DNA of 64,000 nucleotides from Frigoriflavimonas asaccharolytica (GCF_013294015.1 NZ_JABSNO010000005.1:117646-181645), one strand, 5' to 3'; numbered from the stretch's first letter, positions 17,350 through 26,503 are shown. Numbers and translations are program-made. Notes: generated from the letters alone by a model not told the origin.

Positions 17350-18645
17350 TTACTTTTTAATAAATTTCTCTGTAGATTTTCCTTTAGCAGTTTCAACAGA
17401 TAATATGTAAGAACCAGCTTCTAATTCTTTTACATTTATTTTATTGTCTATCAATTCTGCATTTATTTTTCTACCTACCATATCAAATATTTCTACAGAT
17501 TTAATTTTCTCATCTGTTTTAATATTCAAAATATCTGATGTTGGATTTGGAAAAATAGACATACCATTAGAAATTTGATTTTCTTTTGTAGCTAATAAAG
17601 CAGAAAGCTTATAAACTCCTCCAGCAAATGCACTTGTATTAAAACTTCCAGCCCAAACTGTTGCACTATTTAATGCACGAACACTTACATAACTGTTTGT
17701 ATTTTCAATACTAGTCCAAGTAGTTCCTCCATTATAACTAATGCTTGATCCAGTTCCATTCCCTACAGCAATTAAAGTTCCAGTAGTTCCGGGTACATAA
17801 GTTATTGCATTTGTCTGAGTAAGTGTACTACCGGTAGTCCAAGTTGTTCCACCATCAATAGTTTTATAAACAACACCACTACTCGCTAAAATCCAACCAT
17901 TGTTGGCATCTTTTATTGCAAATGTACCGCTTGATGCAGTTCCTCCAAAATCTGAAATTGGAGTTGAGACCACAGACCAAGTTGCACCTTTATTTGCAGT
18001 TTTGTAAAGTCTTCCTGTGGAAGTTCCAAACCATGCATTATCACCAGCATAAGCTTTACTATGTACATAGCCGTATTCATTAGCATTTTGAACTGCTGGT
18101 ACAGAAGCTGAAGTTAATTTCGTCCAAGTTGTTCCACCATTAGAAGTAGTATAAATTTCAAAAAGTGTTCCAGTAGGATCACCTTGACAGAAGCCATTAT
18201 TGGCATCAAAAAAATGGACAACATTTGGGAAAGATGCAGAAAGATTAAAAGTTGCAGTAGTTTGTTTTGCCCAATTTGCTCCACCATCAGTAGTTTTCCA
18301 AACACCACCTCCAGCTCCACCAGTTTCAGGTGTAGCTATCGTCCATGCTGTAGTTGCAGAAACCGCAGAAATATCTGAAATTAATAATGCAGAATTACCT
18401 AAATTAATTGCACCTGAAGTCCAACTTGTTCCAGAGTTTGATGTTTTTGTAAATGTTTGATAGTTGGCTGGCGTTGCAGAACCATCATAACCAACTCCCC
18501 ATGCAGTTGTTGCATCTACAATACTTAAGTTATTAATACCAGTACTAGGAACAGTAAAGGCAGAATTTTGTTCGGTCCAAGAAACTTGCGCAGTAGCAAC
18601 AGCAGTTGTAAAAACAACTGTACATAAAAGTATAATTTTTTTCAT
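17350..18645 (-). CDS. T9SS-secreted protein with Ycf48/BNR-like repeats
   Basis: 431 residues: a Sec signal peptide (IILLCTVVFTTAVATAQ), then about 330 residues of repeats of the form T-S-x-G-x-x-W or T-D-G-G-x-x-W (TSNSGTSW, TTDGGANW, TTSNGGTTW, TANKGATW, TIDGGTTW, YNGGTTW). These are typical of Ycf48/sialidase-type beta-propellers. Residues from about 365 to the end are a type A sorting domain (SIFPNPTSDILNI ... STEKFIKK) for type IX export and surface attachment. It has closely similar sorting domains to the next two genes. A perfect 8-bp tandem repeat lies in its leader. Confidence 0.9.
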   Translation of the reverse strand: MKKIILLCTVVFTTAVATAQVSWTEQNSAFTVPSTGINNLSIVDATTAWGVGYDGSATPANYQTFTKTSNSGTSWTSGAINLGNSALLISDISAVSATTAWTIATPETGGAGGGVWKTTDGGANWAKQTTATFNLSASFPNVVHFFDANNGFCQGDPTGTLFEIYTTSNGGTTWTKLTSASVPAVQNANEYGYVHSKAYAGDNAWFGTSTGRLYKTANKGATWSVVSTPISDFGGTASSGTFAIKDANNGWILASSGVVYKTIDGGTTWTTGSTLTQTNAITYVPGTTGTLIAVGNGTGSSISYNGGTTWTSIENTNSYVSVRALNSATVWAGSFNTSAFAGGVYKLSALLATKENQISNGMSIFPNPTSDILNIKTDEKIKSVEIFDMVGRKINAELIDNKINVKELEAGSYILSVETAKGKSTEKFIKK

Positions 18646-18652
18646 CGTTTAT

Positions 18653-18684
18653 ATTATTAGATTATTAGATTATTAGATTATTAG
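18653..18684. repeat. Four perfect copies of an 8-bp repeat in a leader
   Basis: ATTATTAG is repeated four times without a break (CTAATAAT on the coding strand). It fills the space between a near-consensus -7 box (TATATTTA at 18685-18692, minus strand) and the start codon at 18645. Confidence 0.9.
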
Positions 18685-18693
18685 TAAATATAC

Positions 18694-18727
18694 AAAAAAA
18701 TTCGTCTCATAATAATATGAGACGAAT
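18694..18727 (-). terminator. Terminator after the second T9SS gene
   Basis: Perfect 11-bp arms ATTCGTCTCAT and ATGAGACGAAT (18700-18727) with a six-base loop. The minus strand continues in seven T. The stem closely resembles that of the terminator at 19814-19839. Confidence 0.92.
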
Positions 18728-18749
18728 TAAATATAAAATTAACTAAAAT

Positions 18750-19775
18750 TTATTTTTTAATGAATTTCTCTGTAGAAGTTCCTTTTGCAGTTTCTATATT
18801 AATTAAGTAAGAACCAGTTTCTAGATTTCTTACATCTACTGAATTCTCTTTAACGCTAACGTCCATTTTTCTACCAGCCATATCAAAAATAGAGATAGCT
18901 TTTATTTTATCAGATGTTTCAATATTTAGAATATCGGATGTTGGATTTGGATACACATTAAAAGCAATTGTTGCTGCCTTTACATCTTGCGTTGATAATG
19001 CTTGAGCTAAAGTACTGTAAGTTACAAGTAAATTATCATAAGAATTTGAATTTGCAACCGTATTTGTATCAAGAGTTACATTATAAAAATCATGCTCTGT
19101 TGGTACTAAACTTGGGGAAAGCGTGTATGTAGTTCCTACTTGCGTTAAACCAAAACTATATGCTCCACCAGGATAACCAAAACCATATGAACCATCTGTA
19201 CCATTATAATAATAATATACTTTTACCCACGTATTAGGTGCGAAAGTCTGCGTCCCCAAATTTGCCGTATAAAATGCAGCGGTTCCTGCAGTAGTACCAG
19301 AAGTAGGTGTAAGTCTAAGCAAACCTTTAAATGTTTGAGTAGCATAATCATAAGCAATACCTACAATACCATTTGTAGCATCAAACAAAGCAGATTGAGA
19401 TCTTCCAGCTCCAGCAGCAGCTCCAGTATAAAATTCAAATTCCACTTTTATTGCATTATTAGTAAAAGTTGGAGTTGCGGTAATATCTTTCCAAGCAAAA
19501 CGGTTGTTTGCATTGCTACCAGTTGCTGGTGGTGCTCCTGCGCCAGAAATCATTCTTAAAGATTTGCCATGCGCTGCATCAACTGTAGTTATTTGATAAT
19601 CTGCAACAGTTCCATTGCCAGTATACCATCCATTTTGACCAGCAGTTGCTCCCGTAACATCTGTACCAAGATTTCCAGTTGTCAAACCATTGAAATTTTC
19701 AGAAATTACATTTTGAATTTGTGAAAAAGCTATTGTTGATGAAATAATAGCTAAAGAAAAGAAAACTTTTTTCAT
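18750..19775 (-). CDS. T9SS-secreted protein of unknown function
   Basis: 341 residues with a signal peptide (MKKVFFSLAIISSTIAFSQ), a middle domain rich in G, T, Y and aromatic residues (about 25-255), and a type A sorting domain from about 270 (NVYPNPTSDILNI ... STEKFIKK). The middle part has beta-sandwich features (ISENFNGLTTGNLG at the start, WVKVYYYYNGTDGSYG later), like jelly-roll or concanavalin-type domains of flavobacterial surface proteins. No enzyme motif is seen. It lies in a run of three T9SS substrates, each with its own terminator or promoter box. Confidence 0.88.
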   Translation of the reverse strand: MKKVFFSLAIISSTIAFSQIQNVISENFNGLTTGNLGTDVTGATAGQNGWYTGNGTVADYQITTVDAAHGKSLRMISGAGAPPATGSNANNRFAWKDITATPTFTNNAIKVEFEFYTGAAAGAGRSQSALFDATNGIVGIAYDYATQTFKGLLRLTPTSGTTAGTAAFYTANLGTQTFAPNTWVKVYYYYNGTDGSYGFGYPGGAYSFGLTQVGTTYTLSPSLVPTEHDFYNVTLDTNTVANSNSYDNLLVTYSTLAQALSTQDVKAATIAFNVYPNPTSDILNIETSDKIKAISIFDMAGRKMDVSVKENSVDVRNLETGSYLINIETAKGTSTEKFIKK

Positions 19776-19797
19776 ATTATAAATTATTAATTATAAA

Positions 19798-19805
19798 CAA
19801 ATATA
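19798..19805 (-). promoter_or_regulatory. -7 box of the second T9SS gene
   Basis: The minus strand reads TATATTTG, a perfect TAnnTTTG box, 22 bases before the ATG at 19775. It is directly after the terminator of the gene upstream. Confidence 0.6.
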
Positions 19806-19839
19806 CAAAAAAAATCGTCTCATAATTAAATAAGACGAT
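19806..19839 (-). terminator. Terminator after the third T9SS gene
   Basis: ATCGTCTCAT and ATAAGACGAT arms (19814-19839) pair with one G-U; a run of T follows on the minus strand. It shares the GTCTCATAAT sequence with the terminator at 18700-18727. Confidence 0.85.
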
Positions 19840-19860
19840 CAATCATTAAAAATATAAAAT

Positions 19861-21507
19861 TTATTTTTTTATAAATTTTTCCGTAGAAATTCCTTTTGTA
19901 GTTTCTACAGAAATTAAGTAACCACCAGCGTCTAGATTTTTAACATCTATCTTGCTATCAAGTATTTTCACATCCATTTTTCTACCTGCCATATCAAATA
20001 TTGTTACAGATTTTATTTTACCATCTGTTTTTATATTTAAAACATCTGATGTAGGATTAGGATAGATAGAAAATAAATCTTCTGCGCTTACTTCATTGGT
20101 AGACAATGTACTATTAATTGCAAAAGTATCAAATATCAAAGCAGTTGTATTTGTAGCTCCAGTTGCAACAGGAGTTTCATTGCTAAAAATTAAATAATAA
20201 GTTCCCGTTGTAGGTACTGTAAACGTAGATGTTTGCATTACATGAGTTACACCATTTACAGTAATTGCAGTTCCAATCTGAGTAGCACCAGTTAAACTTC
20301 TGGTGGTGTTTCTATAGACTTTCAAAAGCATTGGAGATACTGTCCCAGGAACACCAGTAGAAACATCAAAAGCGTATGCTCTTGTGTAATAGGTAGCTGT
20401 ATTAGAATTGTTTGCGAATAAATTAACAGGTCTACTATACATCTGCTGGCTAGTAGCGGCAGTTGTAGAATTATTAGAGTAGAAAAAACCATCTGGAGTT
20501 TGAGAAACGGTAATAGCAGGACTATCTACAGCAATACTCCATCCAGTAGTTCCTACAAAACCATCTGATCTATTATTAGCTGTATCAAAGTTATTAGCAT
20601 AAGGTGGAGTTTTAATTAAAAAAACGTTATATGCACCTAACCAAGCACTTTGAGAAGCTCCACAATTAGATCTTAAATAAAAACTCAAATTTGAACCTAC
20701 AGCTTGTGCAGGAAAAGTATAAGTAGTACCAGAAACAGAAACTGTAGTTCCTGATCCTTGTGTAAATCCTATAGGTCCATATTCTAAATCATAAGTTGGT
20801 GGATTTCCATTAGCAGCAGTCCACGTTAAAGTTGCGGTTGTATTGGTTACAGTAGATGCATCTATATTTGTAGGAGACGCGCATGAAACCAAGGTTGCTA
20901 AGTAGGTTTGTGGTCTAAAATTTGAAGCTGCTGTAGTTGTAGGCATTGCAATAGTACTTTGCGCACTTTTCAGCCCATTGGTAATTGAGGTAGTACATGC
21001 TGCGACATTTGACACTGTAGGTAATGTGCCAGATACATTTTCATACTCAAAAGCCACATACAATCCGCCACCAGTATATGTAAAAGTGCTTCCACCAGTA
21101 AATGCATGATTCACTTGTCCAGTGGTTGCAGGAATAGTGACGGAACCATTGCTGGATTGCGTCATCCCAGCAAGTGAAGTTGCCCAGTCTGTACTTTTAT
21201 TATTTGCAACATCTGTAGTATTTTGCAAATACACTTTAAAATTTCCTGTTGTAGCAAGATTTTGTGCAGTACTGTAATTGAAACCAATACCATTGATGGT
21301 ATTTCCGCTCACTAAACCAGAAGATGTCATTTCTGCAGCAGTAATCACATAGACGGTTCTAGAATATCTAATAGTACCTTGCGGCGCTCTAGAGTTTCCA
21401 GAAGTTGAACCATTGGCATCCAATGCCAAATTATATTGCAAAACTTGCGCAGGCAAAATACCCGAAAAAAGAATCGCAAAAACTAAAAGAAGTAGATTTT
21501 TTTTCAT
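19861..21507 (-). CDS. T9SS-secreted protein with fibronectin type III-like domain
   Basis: About 548 residues. The ATG at 21507 gives a standard signal peptide (MKKNLLLLVFAILFSGILPAQ); an ATG three codons earlier is also possible. Residues 25-205 are a beta-rich domain; about 215-300 (PTNIDASTVTNTTATLTWTA) look like a fibronectin type III module, common in surface proteins. A further beta domain and then a type A sorting domain (SIYPNPTSDVLNI ... STEKFIKK) close the protein. It is probably an exported cell-surface protein; no catalytic motif is visible. Confidence 0.88.
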   Translation of the reverse strand: MKKNLLLLVFAILFSGILPAQVLQYNLALDANGSTSGNSRAPQGTIRYSRTVYVITAAEMTSSGLVSGNTINGIGFNYSTAQNLATTGNFKVYLQNTTDVANNKSTDWATSLAGMTQSSNGSVTIPATTGQVNHAFTGGSTFTYTGGGLYVAFEYENVSGTLPTVSNVAACTTSITNGLKSAQSTIAMPTTTAASNFRPQTYLATLVSCASPTNIDASTVTNTTATLTWTAANGNPPTYDLEYGPIGFTQGSGTTVSVSGTTYTFPAQAVGSNLSFYLRSNCGASQSAWLGAYNVFLIKTPPYANNFDTANNRSDGFVGTTGWSIAVDSPAITVSQTPDGFFYSNNSTTAATSQQMYSRPVNLFANNSNTATYYTRAYAFDVSTGVPGTVSPMLLKVYRNTTRSLTGATQIGTAITVNGVTHVMQTSTFTVPTTGTYYLIFSNETPVATGATNTTALIFDTFAINSTLSTNEVSAEDLFSIYPNPTSDVLNIKTDGKIKSVTIFDMAGRKMDVKILDSKIDVKNLDAGGYLISVETTKGISTEKFIKK

Positions 21508-21530
21508 ACTAAACATTTTTTTTTGTTAAA

Positions 21531-21538
21531 CAAATGTA
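21531..21538 (-). promoter_or_regulatory. -7 box of the third T9SS gene
   Basis: The minus strand reads TACATTTG, fitting TAnnTTTG, 23 bases before the ATG at 21507. Confidence 0.5.
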
Positions 21539-21561
21539 AACATTAATTTGAATTGTACAAG

Positions 21562-21606
21562 CAAAAAAAAAGAGCCCAATATGTTAAAATTTTAGGCTCT
21601 TTTTTC
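21562..21606. terminator. Bidirectional terminator after the dipeptidase
   Basis: AAGAGCC (21570-21576) and GGCTCTT (21595-21601) arms with an AT-rich loop. There are runs of A before and T after, so it can work on either strand. It ends the dipeptidase transcript. Confidence 0.8.
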
Positions 21607-21640
21607 TTATTTAAAAATATACTTTTAGAAGATTCTATTT

Positions 21641-23029
21641 TTATTTTTTCATCTTCGCATAGTTTTCAAAAAACAAGGGGATGCTTTCAATTCCTTTGTA
21701 AAAATTAAACAAACCATAGTGCTCATTTGGAGAATGAATGGCATCAGAATCCAAACCGAAGCCCATTAAAACAGATTTTGCTCCCAAAATCTCTTCAAAC
21801 ATTGCGGTGATTGGAATACTTCCTCCACTTCTATAAGGCAAAACTTCTTTGCCAAAGGCAGTTTCCATTGCTTGTTTTGCTGCCACAAACTCATTGGTTT
21901 CGCTCGGCAAAACATATGGCATTCCACCGTGATGTGGCGTTACCTTTATTTTCACATTGCTTGGTGCAATTTTTTCAAAATATTTTGTAAATTTTTCTGT
22001 GATTTCTTCGGGAGTTTGATACGGAACCAAACGCATAGAAATTTTTGCAAAAGCTTTGGATGGAATTACCGTCTTTGCTCCTTCTCCTGTATAACCTCCC
22101 CAAATTCCGTTTACATCTAATGTTGGGCGAATGGAAGTTCTCTCCAAAGTGGTATAGCCATGCTCTCCTTCTACTCCATTTAAGCCAATAGAATTTTTGA
22201 AAACCTCTGGATCATCTTTCAGTTTATTCATTTCTGCACGTTCTTCTGTAGAAATGGTGTCTACATTATCATAAAAACCATCTATGGTTATATGTCCTTG
22301 ATCATCTATCAAACCAGCAATCATTCTGCTTAATACATGAATAGGATTAGGAACAGCACCTCCATATAGACCAGAATGCAAATCTCTATTCGGACCTTCT
22401 ACTTCTACTTCTACATAACTTAAACCGCGTAAACCTGTAGTTACCGTTGGTTGTTCATTGGAATAAATATGAGTATCTGAAATAAGAATACAATCGCATT
22501 TTAATTTCTCTGTGTTTTGCTTCACCCAATCTCCTAGATTTTTGGAACCTACTTCTTCTTCACCTTCCAAAATTATTTTCACATTACAAGGTAGATTTCC
22601 CGTTTTCAGCATCGCTTCTAAAGCTTTGACATGCATGAAAAACTGTCCTTTATCATCTGCACTTCCTCTTGCGAAGATGGCTCCGTCTGGATGATTTTCT
22701 GTCTTTTCTATATAAGGTTCAAAAGGTGGTTTTGTCCAAAGTTCTAATGGATCTGGTGGTTGCACATCATAATGACCATAAACCAAAACTGTAGGTAAAT
22801 CTGCCGAAATAAATTTGTCTGCATACACGATGGGATTTCCCGGTGTTTCACAAATTTCTACATTTTCTACATCCGCTTGTTTTAGAAATTCTGCACAAAG
22901 TTCTGCACATTCTAGCAAATCTTTTTTGTAGGCCAAATCTGCCGAAATTGAAGGTATTCTCAATAGTTGAAAAAGCTCATCTACAAATCTTTGTTTATTT
23001 TGTTCTATGTATTGTAAGGTTTCTTGCAT
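21641..23029 (-). CDS. M20-family dipeptidase
   Basis: 462-residue metallopeptidase of the M20 family, class of cytosolic nonspecific dipeptidase/carnosinase. The metal-binding blocks are visible: VYGHYDVQPPDP (His and Asp), FARGSADDKGQFF (bridging Asp), LEGEEEVGSKN (Glu-Glu) and the C-terminal GFGLDSDAIHSPNEHYG (His). The dimerisation lid lies between (RDLHSGLYGGAVPNP). It hydrolyses dipeptides in the cytoplasm; no signal peptide is present. A TAnnTTTG box lies about 90 bases upstream, and a terminator follows. Confidence 0.95.
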   Translation of the reverse strand: MQETLQYIEQNKQRFVDELFQLLRIPSISADLAYKKDLLECAELCAEFLKQADVENVEICETPGNPIVYADKFISADLPTVLVYGHYDVQPPDPLELWTKPPFEPYIEKTENHPDGAIFARGSADDKGQFFMHVKALEAMLKTGNLPCNVKIILEGEEEVGSKNLGDWVKQNTEKLKCDCILISDTHIYSNEQPTVTTGLRGLSYVEVEVEGPNRDLHSGLYGGAVPNPIHVLSRMIAGLIDDQGHITIDGFYDNVDTISTEERAEMNKLKDDPEVFKNSIGLNGVEGEHGYTTLERTSIRPTLDVNGIWGGYTGEGAKTVIPSKAFAKISMRLVPYQTPEEITEKFTKYFEKIAPSNVKIKVTPHHGGMPYVLPSETNEFVAAKQAMETAFGKEVLPYRSGGSIPITAMFEEILGAKSVLMGFGLDSDAIHSPNEHYGLFNFYKGIESIPLFFENYAKMKK

Positions 23030-23117
23030 ATATTTTTTTTTAAATGATTTATTATTAATGGATTAAAAAATTGAAGTTGAAGTAGTTGTTTGTAATAAAA
23101 TTCAGACACTAATTTAG

Positions 23118-23125
23118 CAAAATTA
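23118..23125 (-). promoter_or_regulatory. -7 box of the dipeptidase gene
   Basis: The minus strand reads TAATTTTG followed by C, fitting TAnnTTTG, giving a leader of about 80 bases. Confidence 0.45.
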
Positions 23126-23129
23126 AATC

Positions 23130-23168
23130 GACAAAAAAAATGTCTCGCAAAAAGCAAGACATTTTTTT
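23130..23168. terminator. Terminator after the OmpA lipoprotein gene
   Basis: AATGTCTCGC and GCAAGACATT (23139-23163) form a 10-bp stem with one mismatch. There are A runs before and T runs after, so it works on both strands. It follows the stop at 23189. Confidence 0.85.
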
Positions 23169-23188
23169 AAATATTATATTGTAGCATT

Positions 23189-23854
23189 TTATTTTGCAAA
23201 TCTTACAGCCATTTTTCTATCTACAGCTCTTTCTGCATCTGTAGCTGTTGCTGCTACTTTCGCGAACTTGCTTCCGTAACCTTCTGCACCTAAAACTTGC
23301 GCGCCAACTCCCATTTTCGATAATTCAGATTTTACAAAATCTGCTCTTTGTTGGGAAATTTTTGTATTCACAGCTTCGTCACCAGTTTTATCTGTATAAC
23401 CTCCAATTTTTATTTTTGCATCTGGATAAGCTTTCAAGATTTGTGCAAGATTTTTCAATTGACCTTCAGAACCTTCAAGCAGTTGATTAGAAGATCCCAT
23501 TTTGAAATTTACTTGATCAAAACTATACCAAGTTTCTTTTAAAGCTGCATCATCTGTAGCGTTTTTGTAGCCATCTTTAGAAAGGAACATCGCCATAGAT
23601 TCTTCTAGACCTCCTTTGTTTCCTTTTAATTTTGCACCATTTACTTCAACATCTACCATTTCTGCAGCGTGAGTTCCACCTTCAGCATGATTTTCTGCTC
23701 CTTCTGAATGAGATGCACCACCTTCTCTCTGAATATTCGTCCAATGATCTGGCGCTGCTTCCATCTGTAAAACACCCAAATTTCCGCCAGCTGGTGGTTT
23801 TTTGCAGGATACCAAAAATAGAACTGTTGCACCAAGAAGGATGTATTTTTTCAT
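23189..23854 (-). CDS. OmpA-family lipoprotein
   Basis: 221 residues with a lipoprotein signal (MKKYILLGATVLFLVSC, lipidated Cys17) and a C-terminal OmpA domain at about 105-221. The peptidoglycan-binding core is visible: LLEGSEGQLKNLAQILKAYPDAKIKIGGYTDKTGDEAVNTKISQQRA is the region, with the GYTD and R-A motifs. The linker at 40-75 is rich in histidine, glutamate and glycine. It probably ties the outer membrane to the cell wall. It is a single gene with its own terminator. Confidence 0.93.
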   Translation of the reverse strand: MKKYILLGATVLFLVSCKKPPAGGNLGVLQMEAAPDHWTNIQREGGASHSEGAENHAEGGTHAAEMVDVEVNGAKLKGNKGGLEESMAMFLSKDGYKNATDDAALKETWYSFDQVNFKMGSSNQLLEGSEGQLKNLAQILKAYPDAKIKIGGYTDKTGDEAVNTKISQQRADFVKSELSKMGVGAQVLGAEGYGSKFAKVAATATDAERAVDRKMAVRFAK

Positions 23855-24007
23855 ATGTAATTTTTTAATTTTTTATTTATCTAAACGTTATCACCAAATC
23901 TTAATCTCTGTTTGATTGAATATTTGTTTGTCGTGAATACGTTCTCAAAATTTAATTTTGTAAAAATAAGAAATATTGCCCTTTGCTACAAGATATTTTA
24001 TAAAATT

Positions 24008-25162
24008 TTAAATGCTTTGCAAAATTATTTTTCCAGAATTAGATTGAGAAAAAATTAAATATCCAATTCCGCCTTGTTTTATCTTATATTTTTTTTCGAT
24101 TTCTGCTGTAGATAGCGGATAATTTTTAGAAATAATATTCCATTGTTCAGATTTTCTAATTTCTTTGGAAGAAATAATTTTCATTTCTAAAATTCTACCG
24201 GGAAAATTTTCTACTAAATTTTCTGAAGTATATAATTGTGTGTTCGGATGTAATTTTGAAATCGCAAATTTTTCTGTTAATAAATTAAATGCGCCACTTT
24301 TTAAAATGGAATTATTTGGTATATAAAGATACTTTTGAAAATCAGAAAAAACTGGATCTGCAGCTTTTTCACCACCAAATATAAAGTGAAAATCACTTTC
24401 GCCTGATTCTAAATTGACACAAAAAACTTCTATTTCATTACAAACATGAAATTTAGATTGATGAACAAGCACTTCTTTCACCTCATTTTTCAGCGCTATA
24501 ATGTCTATTCTACTTATGTTTTTCAAAACTGAAACCAAGTAAGATAAATCTATCATTGGTGATAATTTTGTAATGACCAAATTCCCCTTTTCTAGCAGAG
24601 AATCTTGAATTTCCAAGATATTGGGCGACAAATCTTCAAGTAGAAATACTTTCTTCTTTTCCAAACTTCGCCGTGCTGGATCTAAATAAATAACATCGTA
24701 ATTTTCTGTGTTCGTATTGATAAAATTTTCTAATTCCTCATTAATAAAATTTGCTTTTCTTCCAAGAATGTGCCAATTGTGCGCTACAATTTCTAATAAA
24801 TCTTCATTCCTTTCTACCAAAGTTACATGCTGAAAATTTTTTGATAAGAAATAGGCATCAATTCCAAAGCCACAGGTTAAATCTAAAAATTTGTCTCCTT
24901 TTAATAATTTAGATTTATATTCTGCGGTATAAATAGATGATGTTTGCTCCAAATTAATATTTGGTGGAAATACAATTCCATCTTTTAGAAGAAATGGAAA
25001 TTTTTTCTCGGCTACGTTTCTACCTTTTATTTGCTGCGCCAATTCTTGAATGGAAAAATCTAAAAAAGGCGATTTTTTTAATAGAAAAGAATGCAAATCT
25101 ACTTTCAGATTGGCATTGATGAATTTTGAAAATTCTGGCGTAAAAAATTTTTGAAAATTCAT
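24008..25162 (-). CDS. SAM-dependent methyltransferase with THUMP-like C-terminus
   Basis: 384 residues. The methyltransferase core is at about 85-220: FLDLTCGFGIDAYFLSKNF (motif I), TLVERNED (acidic end of strand 2), and the active-site-like motif VIYLDPARR. The N-terminal part and the C-terminal 100 residues (KIISSKEIRKSEQWNIISKNYPLSTAEIEKKYKIKQGG) resemble the THUMP-like domain of bacterial class I methyltransferases of this type. The DPARR motif is that of N-methyltransferases; RNA is the likely substrate but this is not shown. It stands alone. Confidence 0.8.
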   Translation of the reverse strand: MNFQKFFTPEFSKFINANLKVDLHSFLLKKSPFLDFSIQELAQQIKGRNVAEKKFPFLLKDGIVFPPNINLEQTSSIYTAEYKSKLLKGDKFLDLTCGFGIDAYFLSKNFQHVTLVERNEDLLEIVAHNWHILGRKANFINEELENFINTNTENYDVIYLDPARRSLEKKKVFLLEDLSPNILEIQDSLLEKGNLVITKLSPMIDLSYLVSVLKNISRIDIIALKNEVKEVLVHQSKFHVCNEIEVFCVNLESGESDFHFIFGGEKAADPVFSDFQKYLYIPNNSILKSGAFNLLTEKFAISKLHPNTQLYTSENLVENFPGRILEMKIISSKEIRKSEQWNIISKNYPLSTAEIEKKYKIKQGGIGYLIFSQSNSGKIILQSI

Positions 25163-25345
25163 AATTAACGCTTGCTAAAGATTTTTAAACATGAACTGCA
25201 AAAAATATGGGCTTAAAAATACAAGTCGCAAAAATATTTACCTTCTTTTTAAACTTGCCTTTTTTGATTGGTTAAAAATATTTAAAATAATCAAAAACAT
25301 TAATTTTTTACGGCAGGGAAAATTTAAGTTCAAATTGAAATTAAA

Positions 25346-26503
25346 CTATTCATAAATTTCCGACCAACGTACAGCTTTCAAGTTTTCGGTTTGGTACAAA
25401 TCTTCTACAGATTTTATAGTTTCTTTTTTTGGATAAATATTGAAACCTACTAATTTTATTTTGCCTTCTTCTACCCAAAGATGTTCGGATTTTGCGTGCG
25501 CAAGAATTTCTACTTTTAAATTCTGATAGTAGCAAGAATAGCCTCCTTCTTTTTCTATTTGTATAAATTTTTTCCAGGATTTCTCTGCAAATTGTTGGGT
25601 GCAGTCTTCTATAAAGTAACTACCATTTGCAGCATCATCAAATACATTTACGATGCTTTCATAGGCCAAAACGATTTGCTGCTTGAAGGAAATTTCTTCA
25701 GATAGATCTGTATTATTTTCTATGCGAAAATCGTTGGAAAAAACTGCATCTGCACCACCAATCATGGCAGAAGAAATTTCTAGTGTGGAACGGATAAGAT
25801 TGTTTTCTGCATCACTTTTAGTTTTATTTCTGATAGATGTTTCTGCAAAAATAAAAGGGATTTCATTTAAATTGTATTCTTTAGAAAGCTGATTGAATAA
25901 TAATTTCAAAGCTCTAATCTTCGCAATTTCAAATAAATAATTGGAACCAACAGCAATTTTAAAAATTAATTTATTGAAGATTCCTGTACCAAAATTCTCT
26001 ACTAACTCTTTGCATTTAGACAAAGCTATTGCCAATTGTTGAACGATTGATGCTCCACAATTTTGTGTAAATGATACATCAATACAGATATTTCTCTTAA
26101 AATCTTTCGCAAGAAGTTCTTTTGCTAATTGCACGTTCAAAACTCCATTTTCGATTTCAAAAACATCAACTAACGAATAATATTTGTTATCATCTTCCAG
26201 TTTGATGTGCTCTGCAAGATCTTTATTATTAATAAAAATACTTTTATCCGATAAAAATTCTACATTTTCTTCTAATAAAAATGCCAGCACATCTTCTTCT
26301 AAATTTTGATGATATTTTGAAACCAAATAGGTACTTTCTGCTACTTTCGGCAGATTTTGCATCGGATATTCAATTTGATCTTGAAAAGGGTGAATTTCTA
26401 CACCTTCCAAATTTTCAGCATTTAAAACACTGTAAATATCTTCAGTTTTCAATTGTTTTTTTACAAGATTTTCCCAATCTAAAAGTGTGTTTTCCTGGAA
26501 CAT
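25346..26503 (-). CDS. mutA: Methylmalonyl-CoA mutase, small (beta) subunit
   Basis: 385 residues resembling the N-terminal barrel of methylmalonyl-CoA mutase small subunits: LLDWENLVKKQLKTEDIYSVL, EGVEIHPFQ, then barrel strands to FAETSIRNKTKSDAENNLIRSTLEISSAMIGGADAVFSNDF. It lacks the catalytic residues and the C-terminal B12-binding domain (no DxHxxG). The small subunit is noncatalytic in the known heterodimer and needs MutB. Shorter than the well-known actinobacterial MutA. No large subunit is present next to it: the next gene, 183 bases on, is a methyltransferase. It shares its direction with udk and ftsB upstream. Confidence 0.85.
   Translation of the reverse strand: MFQENTLLDWENLVKKQLKTEDIYSVLNAENLEGVEIHPFQDQIEYPMQNLPKVAESTYLVSKYHQNLEEDVLAFLLEENVEFLSDKSIFINNKDLAEHIKLEDDNKYYSLVDVFEIENGVLNVQLAKELLAKDFKRNICIDVSFTQNCGASIVQQLAIALSKCKELVENFGTGIFNKLIFKIAVGSNYLFEIAKIRALKLLFNQLSKEYNLNEIPFIFAETSIRNKTKSDAENNLIRSTLEISSAMIGGADAVFSNDFRIENNTDLSEEISFKQQIVLAYESIVNVFDDAANGSYFIEDCTQQFAEKSWKKFIQIEKEGGYSCYYQNLKVEILAHAKSEHLWVEEGKIKLVGFNIYPKKETIKSVEDLYQTENLKAVRWSEIYE

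Noticed and set aside
25163..25345. Remnant of mutB downstream of mutA
   Set aside because: The 183 bases show no stretch that reads as mutase protein in any frame.
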